This document shows positions 7,784-13,863 of a stretch of 14,675 bases of DNA, piece by piece. Source of the stretch: Prevotella sp. UBA3776. Its GTDB lineage: Bacteria; Bacteroidota; Bacteroidia; Bacteroidales; Bacteroidaceae. The notes below the pieces were generated by a model. That model was not told the origin of the DNA and made no database searches. It saw only the letters and a list, made by a program, of their open reading frames with translations. Made by a program: the position numbers and the translations under genes. Position 1 is the stretch's first letter, and every line of letters begins with the position of its first letter. The stretch lies in the NCBI GenBank assembly GCA_002369515.1, contig DFFM01000032.1:37695-52369 (forward strand). Direction: 5' to 3'.

Positions 7784-7932
7784 GGCTCACACGGATAACG
7801 CGGATGCCACGGATTCTTTTTTTTTCAGGCATTCATCGTCTTGAATGGAATGCCAAAAGTCCTATCGTGAATGTAGGTTTTCATCCGTGTGATATGCGCA
7901 ATCAGAGTGAGCCTTCTTGGTTTGTGTGAGCC
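7784..7932. repeat. CACGGAT dispersed repeat with inverted ends, downstream of the GH43 gene
   Basis: CACACGGAT (7788-7796), CGCGGAT and CCACGGATT form the same motif series as the inverted AATCCGTGGAATCCGTGTG at 66-84. An inverted copy, ATCCGTGTG, lies at 7883-7891. In addition GGCTCACAC (7784-7792) is perfectly complementary to GTGTGAGCC (7924-7932). Read on the minus strand the last GTGTGAGCC is followed by six T, so the long stem could help end the GH43 transcript, although the loop is over 130 bases. From here to the -7 boxes at 7605-7620 I see nothing else except AT-rich sequence. Confidence 0.55.
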
Positions 7933-7954
7933 TCACAGCTCTTGTATGCGGGTG

Positions 7955-8947
7955 TTACTCGGACTTCATGGTCTTGATTTTGCCGTCGGCATCGAACTCG
8001 ATGGGCATCACCTTGAGGCTACGCAGCCAGGTGACGTCGTTGGAGGGAACGCAGTCGTGGTGGAAGAGATACCACTTGCCCTTATACTGGGCGATGCTGT
8101 GGTGGGTGGTCCATCCCACGACGGGCTCGAGGATGACACCCTGGTAGGTGAAGGGTCCGTAGGGGTTGTCGCCCACGGCGTAGCAGAGGAAGTGGGTGTC
8201 GCCGGTGGAGTAGGAGAAATAGTACTTGCCGTCCTTCTTGTGCATCCACGACGCCTCGAAGAAGCGGTGCGGGTCGTTGGCCTTGAGGGGCTGTCCGTCG
8301 GCATCGACAATGAGGACGGGTTTGGGTGCCTCGGCAAACTGCAGCACGTCGTCGGTCATGCGGGCCACGCGGCTGGGCAGCGCCACCTCGTCGCCTTCGG
8401 GGAGCATGGTGGGCCGGAAGTTCTCCTCGCCTACTGAGGCGGCTGGCTTCAGCTTGTTGTCGCGGTACCACTGCAGCTGTCCGCCCCAGATGCCACCGAA
8501 GTAGCAATAGACCTGTCCGTCGTCGTCGCGGAACACGCAGGGGTCGATGCTGTAGGAGCCGATGATGGGTGCGGGCTCGGGGCGGAACGGCCCTTCGGGG
8601 GTGTCGCTGACGGCCACGCCGAGGTGGAACACGCCGGTGTAGTCCTTGGCCGAGAAGATGAGGTAGTACTTGCCGTTCTTCTCCACCACGTCGTTGTCCC
8701 ACATCTGTTTTTCGGCCCAGGGCACCTGCTCGACGTCGAGAATGACGCCGTGGTCGGTGACGGGGCCTTCCATCACGTCGTCCATGGAGAGCACGTGGTA
8801 GTCGCGCATCTGGAAGTGTCCGCCGTCGTCGTCGAAACATTCGCCGCTGTCCCAGTCGTGGCTGGGATAGACGTAGAGGCGGTCGTTGAACACGTTGGCT
8901 GAGGGGTCAGCCATGTAGTCTTTCGGGAAAAGATATCTTGCTTTCAT
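7955..8947 (-). CDS. xynB: GH43 beta-xylosidase / alpha-L-arabinofuranosidase
   Basis: This 330-residue single-domain glycoside hydrolase of family 43 (closest to subfamily 1 type) trims xylo-oligosaccharides or arabinose side chains. The expected catalytic triad is visible: general base Asp14 in ADPSANVF, pKa-modulating Asp135 in SIDPCVF and general acid Glu231 in FFEASWM. His283 in THHSIAQ sits where GH43 proteins bind a central ion. There is no signal peptide (MKARYLFPKDYMADP), so it should work in the cytoplasm on imported oligosaccharides. It lies 107 bp after the xylanase gene and closes the xylan cluster. The xylanase, GH43 and symporter combination recalls the xynA, xynB and xynD genes known from Prevotella bryantii. 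Family assignment is firm. The exact split between xylosidase and arabinofuranosidase activity cannot be read from sequence. Confidence 0.92.
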   Translation of the reverse strand: MKARYLFPKDYMADPSANVFNDRLYVYPSHDWDSGECFDDDGGHFQMRDYHVLSMDDVMEGPVTDHGVILDVEQVPWAEKQMWDNDVVEKNGKYYLIFSAKDYTGVFHLGVAVSDTPEGPFRPEPAPIIGSYSIDPCVFRDDDGQVYCYFGGIWGGQLQWYRDNKLKPAASVGEENFRPTMLPEGDEVALPSRVARMTDDVLQFAEAPKPVLIVDADGQPLKANDPHRFFEASWMHKKDGKYYFSYSTGDTHFLCYAVGDNPYGPFTYQGVILEPVVGWTTHHSIAQYKGKWYLFHHDCVPSNDVTWLRSLKVMPIEFDADGKIKTMKSE

Positions 8948-8950
8948 GTC

Positions 8951-9054
8951 TTTATGGGGTTTTTGGGGTTTTTATTGGGGGGCTTATGAGGCCTATGGGG
9001 CCTATGGGACCTATAGGGCTTATAGGGCTAATAGGGCCTATTGGGTTTATGGGG
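8951..9054. repeat. 9-bp tandem array filling the xylanase-GH43 gap
   Basis: Eight 9-bp units (consensus GGCCTATGG, with variants such as GGCTTATAG and GGTTTATGG) run from 8981 to 9052. Degenerate TTTATGGGG and TTTTTGGGG units continue down to 8951. The array occupies almost the whole space between the GH10 stop codon (9055) and the GH43 start codon (8947), so it forms the upstream untranslated region of the GH43 gene. Confidence 0.85.
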
Positions 9055-10275
9055 TTATTTCTTCTTCTTGGTTGGTGCTTTTGGTGGGTTTACCAAGTCG
9101 ATGAGCTTCTGCACTACGGGCTTGGGGCGGCTCTGGCGGTCGAAGAGGGTGGCGTAGTCGGTGCGTCCCTTGATGGGGAAGTCGTTGCGCCACGAGTTGG
9201 CGTCGTTGAGACACCAGAAGTTGACACGCAGGATGTCCTTGTGGTGGGGCAGCAGCATTTTGTAGAAGTCAATCCAGAACTGCTCCACCTTGGCCTCCTG
9301 GTCGCGGTCGAGCCCCTTGGTGTAGGGGTCCATTTCGGGTCGGTAGGCAAACTTGTCGCTGACGTTGGCCCCCGAGAATCCATAAGGATTGGGCAGCACG
9401 GAGAGGTCGAGCTCAGAGAAGAAGGTGGGCACTCCCGTGGCGGCAATGGTCTCGATGGAGTGTTCGTACTGTCGGATGACGCTGTTATCGACGTTGTCCT
9501 CGAGAATCATGTGGCCCTGCATGCCGATGGCCGTCAGGGGCAGCCCCTGCTCGATGAGCGGGCGGAAGAATCGGCATACGCCCTCCACCTTGGTGGATTT
9601 GTTCATGGAGAAGTCGTTGTAGAAGAGCTGCGCGCTGGGGTCGGCCTCGTGGGCATACTGGAAAGCCAGGGGGATGTAGTCGGTGCCGAGGATTTGCCAG
9701 AAGAGGCTCTTGCGCGGCGTACCGTCGTCCTCGAAGGCTTCGTTCACCACGTCCCATGCGTCCACGCGTCCGCGGAAGTGGCTTACAATGGTATAAATAT
9801 GTTCGCGCATGCGTTTCCTTAATATATCGCGCGAGACGGGCTTGCCCTCGTTGTCGAAGTGGAACCAGGGCGCGCACTGCGAGTGCCAGATGAGGCAATG
9901 GCCCAGCACCTTCATGCCGGCAGCCTTGGCCTTGTTGACAAACTGGTCGGCCAGGGTGAAGTCATAGACGCCTTCGCGGGGGTGGATCACTTCGCACTTC
10001 ATGCAGTTCTCGGCCACGGCCCAGTTGAAGTGCTGGGCGATGACGGGCCAGTCGGCGGCCTGTTCGCCATCCACCTGCCACTGGTTGACGCTGACGCCCG
10101 TGTACCAGTAGTCGCGGTAAGCCTCCCACAAGGAGTTTTGCGCCCCTGCGGGGCTAAATGATAAATGACAAATGATAAATGATAAGGCAAGCGCTCTGAA
10201 AACACCATGTCTGCTTCTCAGCGAAAGAAGAAATGGCAATGTCTCTATCTTTATTCTATTGTTACTATTCTTCAT
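9055..10275 (-). CDS. xynA: GH10 endo-1,4-beta-xylanase, secreted
   Basis: This 406-residue enzyme cuts the xylan backbone. GH10 hallmarks are clear: the acid/base Glu179 in WDVVNEAF, the nucleophile Glu288 in FFSELDLS, His131 in CLIWHSQ, GMQGH at 251-255 and the closing FWCLNDANSW. The catalytic domain covers about residues 48-395, and the chain ends in a short Lys-rich tail (PTKKKK). The signal peptide is odd. A long basic leader (1-27) is followed by a hydrophobic core ALALSFIICHLSF and a cleavage site AGA-Q near residue 45-46. The core is encoded by a 7-bp tandem array. No later Met exists before residue 92, so this start, or an internal TTG at codon 13, is required. The start overlaps the end of the four-helix-bundle gene by 11 bp, which suggests coupled translation. 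It probably acts outside the cytoplasm; no lipobox is evident. Confidence 0.93.
   Translation of the reverse strand: MKNSNNRIKIETLPFLLSLRSRHGVFRALALSFIICHLSFSPAGAQNSLWEAYRDYWYTGVSVNQWQVDGEQAADWPVIAQHFNWAVAENCMKCEVIHPREGVYDFTLADQFVNKAKAAGMKVLGHCLIWHSQCAPWFHFDNEGKPVSRDILRKRMREHIYTIVSHFRGRVDAWDVVNEAFEDDGTPRKSLFWQILGTDYIPLAFQYAHEADPSAQLFYNDFSMNKSTKVEGVCRFFRPLIEQGLPLTAIGMQGHMILEDNVDNSVIRQYEHSIETIAATGVPTFFSELDLSVLPNPYGFSGANVSDKFAYRPEMDPYTKGLDRDQEAKVEQFWIDFYKMLLPHHKDILRVNFWCLNDANSWRNDFPIKGRTDYATLFDRQSRPKPVVQKLIDLVNPPKAPTKKKK
10155..10182. repeat. 7-bp array, left copy, inside the xylanase signal-peptide codons
   Basis: Four units read TAAATGA, TAAATGA, CAAATGA, TAAATGA on the plus strand. This is the reverse complement of the longer TCATTTA/TCATTTG array at 10640-10709. 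The array is read in frame by the GH10 gene as SFIICHLSF. Confidence 0.9.
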
Positions 10276-10633
10276 TAGTTTGATTCTTCTTACTTGTTTT
10301 AATTGTGGATATAAGAATTCTTATGATTTCATCCAAATCGTTTTTAATAGATTGATAAATGTTTTCATCAAGCATGCCAGACTTATGTAAGACAACAAGC
10401 CAAAACGAGGTTTCACTGGCTTCCTTTAATGAGATACTTAGCTTACTGATAAAATCGGGCTTGCTTTGAGCCTGAATTGCCTCGTGAATGTTGGCGCCAA
10501 TACTTGTACCACTACGAAAAACCTGTTTAGACATGATATATTCATGCTTTTCCTCCATAAGGTACTGATAGCATTTGGCCATTCTTATGGCAAAATCAAT
10601 AGATTTATCTGCCAATACATTGTTCCTCGTCAT
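10265..10633 (-). CDS. Four-helix-bundle protein (S23 / 23S rRNA intervening-sequence type)
   Basis: This 122-residue protein fits the family known as four helix bundle protein or 23S rRNA-intervening-sequence protein, related in fold to the Avd accessory protein of diversity-generating retroelements. The signature is complete: a first helix (SIDFAIRMAKCYQYL), then SKQVFRSGTSIGANIHEAIQAQ, DFISKLSISLKEASETSFWL and a last amphipathic helix (NDLDEIIRILI). The length is typical. Its biochemical role is unknown; the name comes from copies found inside rRNA insertions, and none is seen here. The start codon lies 6 bp from the 7-bp array at 10640-10709, and its last 11 bp overlap the xylanase start. 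It has no logical part in xylan breakdown, so it looks like an insertion that was absorbed into the operon. Confidence 0.88.
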   Translation of the reverse strand: MTRNNVLADKSIDFAIRMAKCYQYLMEEKHEYIMSKQVFRSGTSIGANIHEAIQAQSKPDFISKLSISLKEASETSFWLVVLHKSGMLDENIYQSIKNDLDEIIRILISTIKTSKKNQTNEE

Positions 10634-10639
10634 GATTGT

Positions 10640-10709
10640 TCATTTATCATTTGTCATTTATCATTTATCATTTGTCATTTATCATTTATCATTTGTCATT
10701 TATCATTTA
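10640..10709. repeat. 7-bp array, right copy (ten units, 21-bp super-period)
   Basis: Ten perfect-length units alternate TCATTTA (A) and TCATTTG (G) in the order A G A A G A A G A A, which makes a 21-bp super-repeat. Units 9-10 overlap the end of the symporter gene: its Lys codon and TGA stop are array sequence. The other end stops just before the four-helix-bundle start codon. Confidence 0.95.
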
Positions 10710-12115
10710 TCATCCTGCGCAGCACGTGCTTCGATGGCTTTGTTGATTTCGTCAATCTTTTCGTCGCTGAGTTCATACTTCGAGATGATGAACATGGCGA
10801 GCAGCAACAGAATGGCGGGAATGACGCACACGAGCCACAGGATACCCTCTTCGGCAAGCGGAGTCTGGTCGATGACATCGCTGTTGTAGCCAACGTATGC
10901 CAGCACAGCAGGACCAACGATGCTTCCGAAGGTCATACCGGCCTTGAAGAACAGTCCCGTCAGGGCGTTCACGATGCCCGAAATGCGGCGGCCTGTGGTG
11001 TATTCACCGTAGGAGATGACCTCGGGAACCAAGGCCCACATATAGCCCGTAGCCACAATCACGCCAGTGCTCTTGATAAACTGTGCCACGTAAATCATCA
11101 TCATGCTCGGCTGCTCCATCTTAGAGATGAAATAGAGCATGGCCATACCCACGATGGCGGCACCCAGGAAGATATAGAACATGTTCTTCTTGCCGAACAT
11201 ACGCTTGAACCAAGGCACAAGCGGCATGAAGATGAATGCCGGAATAGAACCGAGGGCCATGAATACCGAAAGCTCCTGAGCAGAGCCGTGCAGGTTGCTG
11301 TTCATGAAATAGGCACCTGCAGCATTGCCCACCGACATCATGGCGAAAGCGGTGATGAAGAAGAAGGCCAGCACACGCAAGGGGCGGTTGCGCAGGAACT
11401 CCATCCAGAGGTCGCTCACCTTCACGGTTTCGGTGGCCTTGGCATCCATCACCACGCGCTCCTTACACTGCGAGAAGCAGAACATGAGCAGGCAGAAACC
11501 AACGATGGCGTAGATGGTCATGGTGGTGAACCATGCCGAGGGATCTTTTGGAAGACTGTCGGACGGGGCACCGGCTATCAGGGCAATGAACAGGGGAAGG
11601 CCCGAATTGACGGCCAGACCGCCCACATTGGCCATGAACATACGCACCGAGGTGAGGATGGTGATTTCCTCGGTGTCGCGCGTCAGCGAAGAGTTCAGTG
11701 CTCCGTAGGGCACGTTGATGAACGTGTAGAGCAGCTGCATGGAAATGTAGGTGACGTAAGCGTAAATCAGCGACGGTGCGAAGCCGTTGTAGAAACACAG
11801 AATGGCAAATCCCGAAAGAGGAATGCCCACGTAGAGCAGGTACGAACGGTATTTTCCGTAGCGCGGGTTGCTCTTGTCGATGAGTGCGCCCACGATGGGG
11901 TCCCAAATGACATTCGCCACGTTGCCCACAAGGAACATGACTGCCACTGCCGACGGGGTGAGTCCGTAGATGTCGGTGTAGAAAAACAACAGGTAAGTGC
12001 AGATTACCTGGAAGATTAAGTTCTGCGCAAGGTCGCCGGAGCCGAAACCGATGCGCTGCAACCAGTTGAGTTTGTAGAAGCCTTTGGCTTCCTGATTGTT
12101 TGGGTTTGTGTTCAT
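10703..12115 (-). CDS. GPH-family sugar:cation symporter (xylo-oligosaccharide uptake)
   Basis: This 470-residue inner-membrane transporter belongs to the glycoside-pentoside-hexuronide:cation symporter branch of the major facilitator superfamily (MelB/XynT-like). About 12 hydrophobic segments are visible. The N-terminal GFGSGDLAQNLIF and the TM2-loop motif NVIWDPIVGALIDKSNPRYGKYR are family hallmarks. Asp72 probably corresponds to a cation-site Asp of MelB, with Asn68 where MelB has its other Asp; that alignment is by eye. It likely brings in xylose oligomers made by the GH10 enzyme, for cleavage by the cytoplasmic GH43. It lies between the esterase gene (264-bp gap) and the four-helix-bundle gene. 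The C-terminal residues are short and charged (ARAAQDDK), with the last codon and stop formed by the adjacent 7-bp array. The substrate is inferred from context. Confidence 0.88.
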   Translation of the reverse strand: MNTNPNNQEAKGFYKLNWLQRIGFGSGDLAQNLIFQVICTYLLFFYTDIYGLTPSAVAVMFLVGNVANVIWDPIVGALIDKSNPRYGKYRSYLLYVGIPLSGFAILCFYNGFAPSLIYAYVTYISMQLLYTFINVPYGALNSSLTRDTEEITILTSVRMFMANVGGLAVNSGLPLFIALIAGAPSDSLPKDPSAWFTTMTIYAIVGFCLLMFCFSQCKERVVMDAKATETVKVSDLWMEFLRNRPLRVLAFFFITAFAMMSVGNAAGAYFMNSNLHGSAQELSVFMALGSIPAFIFMPLVPWFKRMFGKKNMFYIFLGAAIVGMAMLYFISKMEQPSMMMIYVAQFIKSTGVIVATGYMWALVPEVISYGEYTTGRRISGIVNALTGLFFKAGMTFGSIVGPAVLAYVGYNSDVIDQTPLAEEGILWLVCVIPAILLLLAMFIISKYELSDEKIDEINKAIEARAAQDDK

Positions 12116-12167
12116 TGTAATGATAGTTATTAATATTTTAATGAATTTTTTTAAGCTTCGCTTGCAG

Positions 12168-12217
12168 GGAGTTCAAGGAGTTCAAGGAGTTACAAGGAGT
12201 TACAAGGAGTTCAAGAC
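12168..12217. repeat. 9/10-bp tandem array, left arm
   Basis: Five units read GGAGTTCAA, GGAGTTCAA, GGAGTTACAA, GGAGTTACAA, GGAGTTCAA, followed by GAC. The array is about 50 bp upstream of the symporter start codon and is inverted relative to the array at 12317-12351. Confidence 0.9.
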
Positions 12218-12316
12218 AATAGCTTTATTCTTAATGCATAATTCGTAATGAATAATGCATACTTTTCTTTTTTCATTTTTATTATTCCAGAAAGCTGTCT
12301 CAGAGCTAAGACTGAT

Positions 12317-12351
12317 GTCTTGTAACTCCTTGCAACTCCTTGAACTTCTTG
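12317..12351. repeat. 9/10-bp tandem array, right arm (inverted)
   Basis: GTC is followed by TTGTAACTCC, TTGCAACTCC, TTGAACTTC and TTG, the reverse complement of the left-arm unit type. The two arms face each other across about 100 bp. The 6-bp pair AGCTTT (12221-12226) and AAAGCT (12291-12296) lies just inside them. The centre is AT-rich, with two ATGCAT sites, and has no gene. Confidence 0.85.
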
Positions 12352-12379
12352 TTTACTTTACCTGCTAAAGATGAGACTC

Positions 12380-13618
12380 TTATTTCAATCCTCTCAGCTC
12401 CTGCAGCCGCTGGGCGGCAAAACGTCCCATTTCGGCGTAGCCTTTGGCGTTGGGGTGGAGCCAGTCTTCCTGCAGGTCCTCGCGCAGTTGGAGGGGAGCC
12501 TTGGGGTCGCGCATGAGCTGGTCGAAGTCAATCACTCCGTCGGGCTCGTTGCTGGTGCGAATCCAGTGGTTCACGGTCTGGCGGGCAGCCTCCTTGAAGA
12601 AGGTGCCATCGTCGTAGAAACTCTTGGCGAAAGGCAGGATGGTACCCACATAGACCTTCAGGCCGCGCTCGTGGGCTTTGCCAATGAAGCTCTTGTACGC
12701 CTCTATCAGGTCCGTGGCCACCTGCTCGCTGCGCCCTTTGCTGCCTCCGATGTCGTTGATGCCCTCGTAGATGATGATGGACTCGATGCCTCGCTGTCCC
12801 AGGATGTCACGGTCGAACCGCTTCACGGCGGGGTCGCTCAGTCCGCCCTGCAACACGCAGTTGCCGCCGATGCCCAGGTTCACCAGGCCGACAGTCGAAA
12901 CGCCCTGAGCGGCAAGCGACTCGTTGGCCACGTCGGTCCAACGGTTCTGCAGGTTGGTGGTGGTGCCGCGTCCGTCGGTGATGGAGTTGCCCAGGGTGGG
13001 AATGCACTTGTTGGCTGCTCCCCATACGTCGAGCGAAGCTATGTTGTACCAGTGGTCGAGTTTCTCGATGACATTGAAAGGCTTGCCTGGCTTGCACTCG
13101 CCGCTCATGATGTAGCTGGTGGTGCGCGAACCACGGTGGGAGGTGGCGTTTGTGGGTGTGTTGCCGTAGCAGATGGTCACCACCAGCCGCTGCAGGGGCC
13201 TCAGGTTGTACTTGAACTCGTCGCTGAAGATGGCCTTTCCGGGTTGGATGGTCACGCTGCGCCGCCCTCCGAAGGTGAGATGGCGCACCGTCTTCTTCAC
13301 AATGGCCGTATAGTCGGTGCCAGGAGCGTCGGTGCGCCCCTTGGCGTCGGCGGCGAGGTCGGCCACATAGATGGCCTTGATTTCCACCGGCTCCTTGCTG
13401 TACTCGTTGGAGAGCTGCATGCGCAGTCTGGTGCCGCCGAAGCTCACGTGGATGATTTCACGAAGCGTGTTGTTGGTCAGCTCGCAGGTTTGCGGCATGT
13501 CGCCTTTGCCTGTAAATTCGGGTGCCGTGGCCCAGGTGGTGACCCAAGCCTGACTGTTTTGGGCATTCATGCTCAAGCAACCCATGAATGCGAAAACTAT
13601 CAGCAAAAACTTTTTCAT
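12380..13618 (-). CDS. Secreted SGNH/GDSL-family esterase
   Basis: This 412-residue exported hydrolase is plausibly an acetyl-ester-removing enzyme acting on xylan. The signal peptide MKKFLLIVFAFMGCLSMNA ends before Gln20. Residues about 25-200 form the beta-rich domain typical of this larger SGNH type (TTWATAPEF, LRMQLSNEYS). The catalytic domain carries all four blocks: Ser212 in TLGNSITDG, Gly in NLGIGGN, Asn288 in GINDIGG, and the Asp385-x-x-His388 pair in EDWLHPNAKGY. I chose the ATG at 13618 because the possible TTG 33 bases upstream falls inside the promoter -7 box and would precede the signal peptide. It is the first gene behind a good promoter and probably co-transcribed with the symporter and glycosidases. 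The acyl group and substrate cannot be read from sequence. Confidence 0.85.
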   Translation of the reverse strand: MKKFLLIVFAFMGCLSMNAQNSQAWVTTWATAPEFTGKGDMPQTCELTNNTLREIIHVSFGGTRLRMQLSNEYSKEPVEIKAIYVADLAADAKGRTDAPGTDYTAIVKKTVRHLTFGGRRSVTIQPGKAIFSDEFKYNLRPLQRLVVTICYGNTPTNATSHRGSRTTSYIMSGECKPGKPFNVIEKLDHWYNIASLDVWGAANKCIPTLGNSITDGRGTTTNLQNRWTDVANESLAAQGVSTVGLVNLGIGGNCVLQGGLSDPAVKRFDRDILGQRGIESIIIYEGINDIGGSKGRSEQVATDLIEAYKSFIGKAHERGLKVYVGTILPFAKSFYDDGTFFKEAARQTVNHWIRTSNEPDGVIDFDQLMRDPKAPLQLREDLQEDWLHPNAKGYAEMGRFAAQRLQELRGLK

Positions 13619-13648
13619 GACGATTAATCCTAGGTTGTATTTATGGTG

Positions 13649-13678
13649 CAAAAGTAATGATTTATTTCCACACCCAAA
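13649..13678 (-). promoter_or_regulatory. Promoter of the xylan operon
   Basis: On the minus strand TTTG (13675-13678) lies 18 bases before TACTTTTG (13649-13656), close to the Bacteroidota primary sigma consensus TTTG-N19-21-TAnnTTTG. Transcription would start near 13643 and leave a leader of about 25 bases before the esterase ATG. Confidence 0.65.
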
Positions 13679-13747
13679 GAAAGAAATGTTGCAAGATTAT
13701 TGCGAAATCTATCATTTACCCCCTTTTTCACGCCTTCACCACCCCTT

Positions 13748-13780
13748 CCACGCTCAAAATGGCCATTGAACCCAGCGTGG
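13748..13780. terminator. Hairpin downstream of the phosphatase gene
   Basis: CCACGCT (13748-13754) pairs with AGCGTGG (13774-13780). Inside it is a perfect 10-bp palindrome, AATGGCCATT (13758-13767). It lies past the phosphatase stop and upstream of the esterase promoter, where a terminator would be expected, but no U-tract follows. It could also be an operator. Confidence 0.35.
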
Positions 13781-13800
13781 CAACCATTGTCTGCACTCCC

Positions 13801-13863
13801 AAACTCCTAACTCCTAACTCTTAACTCCTAACTCTTAACTTCTAACTCCTAACTCCAATCTCC
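13801..13863. repeat. 7-bp tandem array at the end of the phosphatase gene
   Basis: Nine units of 7 bp with consensus TAACTCC (variants TAACTCT and TAACTTC) run without a break. The last codons of the phosphatase (Gly-Val-Arg-Ser) and its TAG stop are array sequence. Confidence 0.93.

Larger units (their letters stand above)
10155..10709. mobile_element. Candidate cassette: four-helix-bundle gene between inverted 7-bp arrays
   Basis: A single small gene (10265-10633) is bracketed by arrays of the same 7-bp unit in opposite orientation: four units on the left and ten on the right. The whole 555-bp block interrupts an otherwise ordinary xylan operon, between the symporter stop and the xylanase mature domain. 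There is no transposase and I cannot identify a target-site duplication, so mobility is an inference from symmetry and position only. Confidence 0.35.

Noticed and set aside
8938..9822. A plus-strand frame with a collagen-like Gly-x-x start
   Set aside because: The Gly-Pro-Met/Ile pattern is the translation of the 9-bp array, and the rest is antisense to the GH10 catalytic domain.
10640..10709. Possible CRISPR or replication-origin iterons
   Set aside because: The units are contiguous 7-mers without spacers, and no replication initiator gene is present.
10466..12019. A 517-residue open frame on the plus strand opposite the symporter
   Set aside because: It is antisense to a clear GPH symporter, is rich in His/Glu as expected for a mirror of membrane-protein codons, and its N-terminal FIICHLS repeats are the translated 7-bp array.
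13569..13616. Lipobox in the esterase signal peptide (FMGC)
   Set aside because: The residue at -3 from Cys is Phe rather than Leu/Val/Ile, and a better type I site (SMNA before Gln) follows, so I did not call it a lipoprotein, though it is not excluded.
12371..13627. A 418-residue open frame on the plus strand opposite the esterase
   Set aside because: The opposite strand carries all SGNH catalytic blocks and a signal peptide; this frame shows no recognisable domain and has shadow-type composition.
13619..13651. Upstream TTG start for the esterase gene
   Set aside because: The TTG lies inside the TACTTTTG promoter box and would place 11 extra residues before a normal signal peptide.
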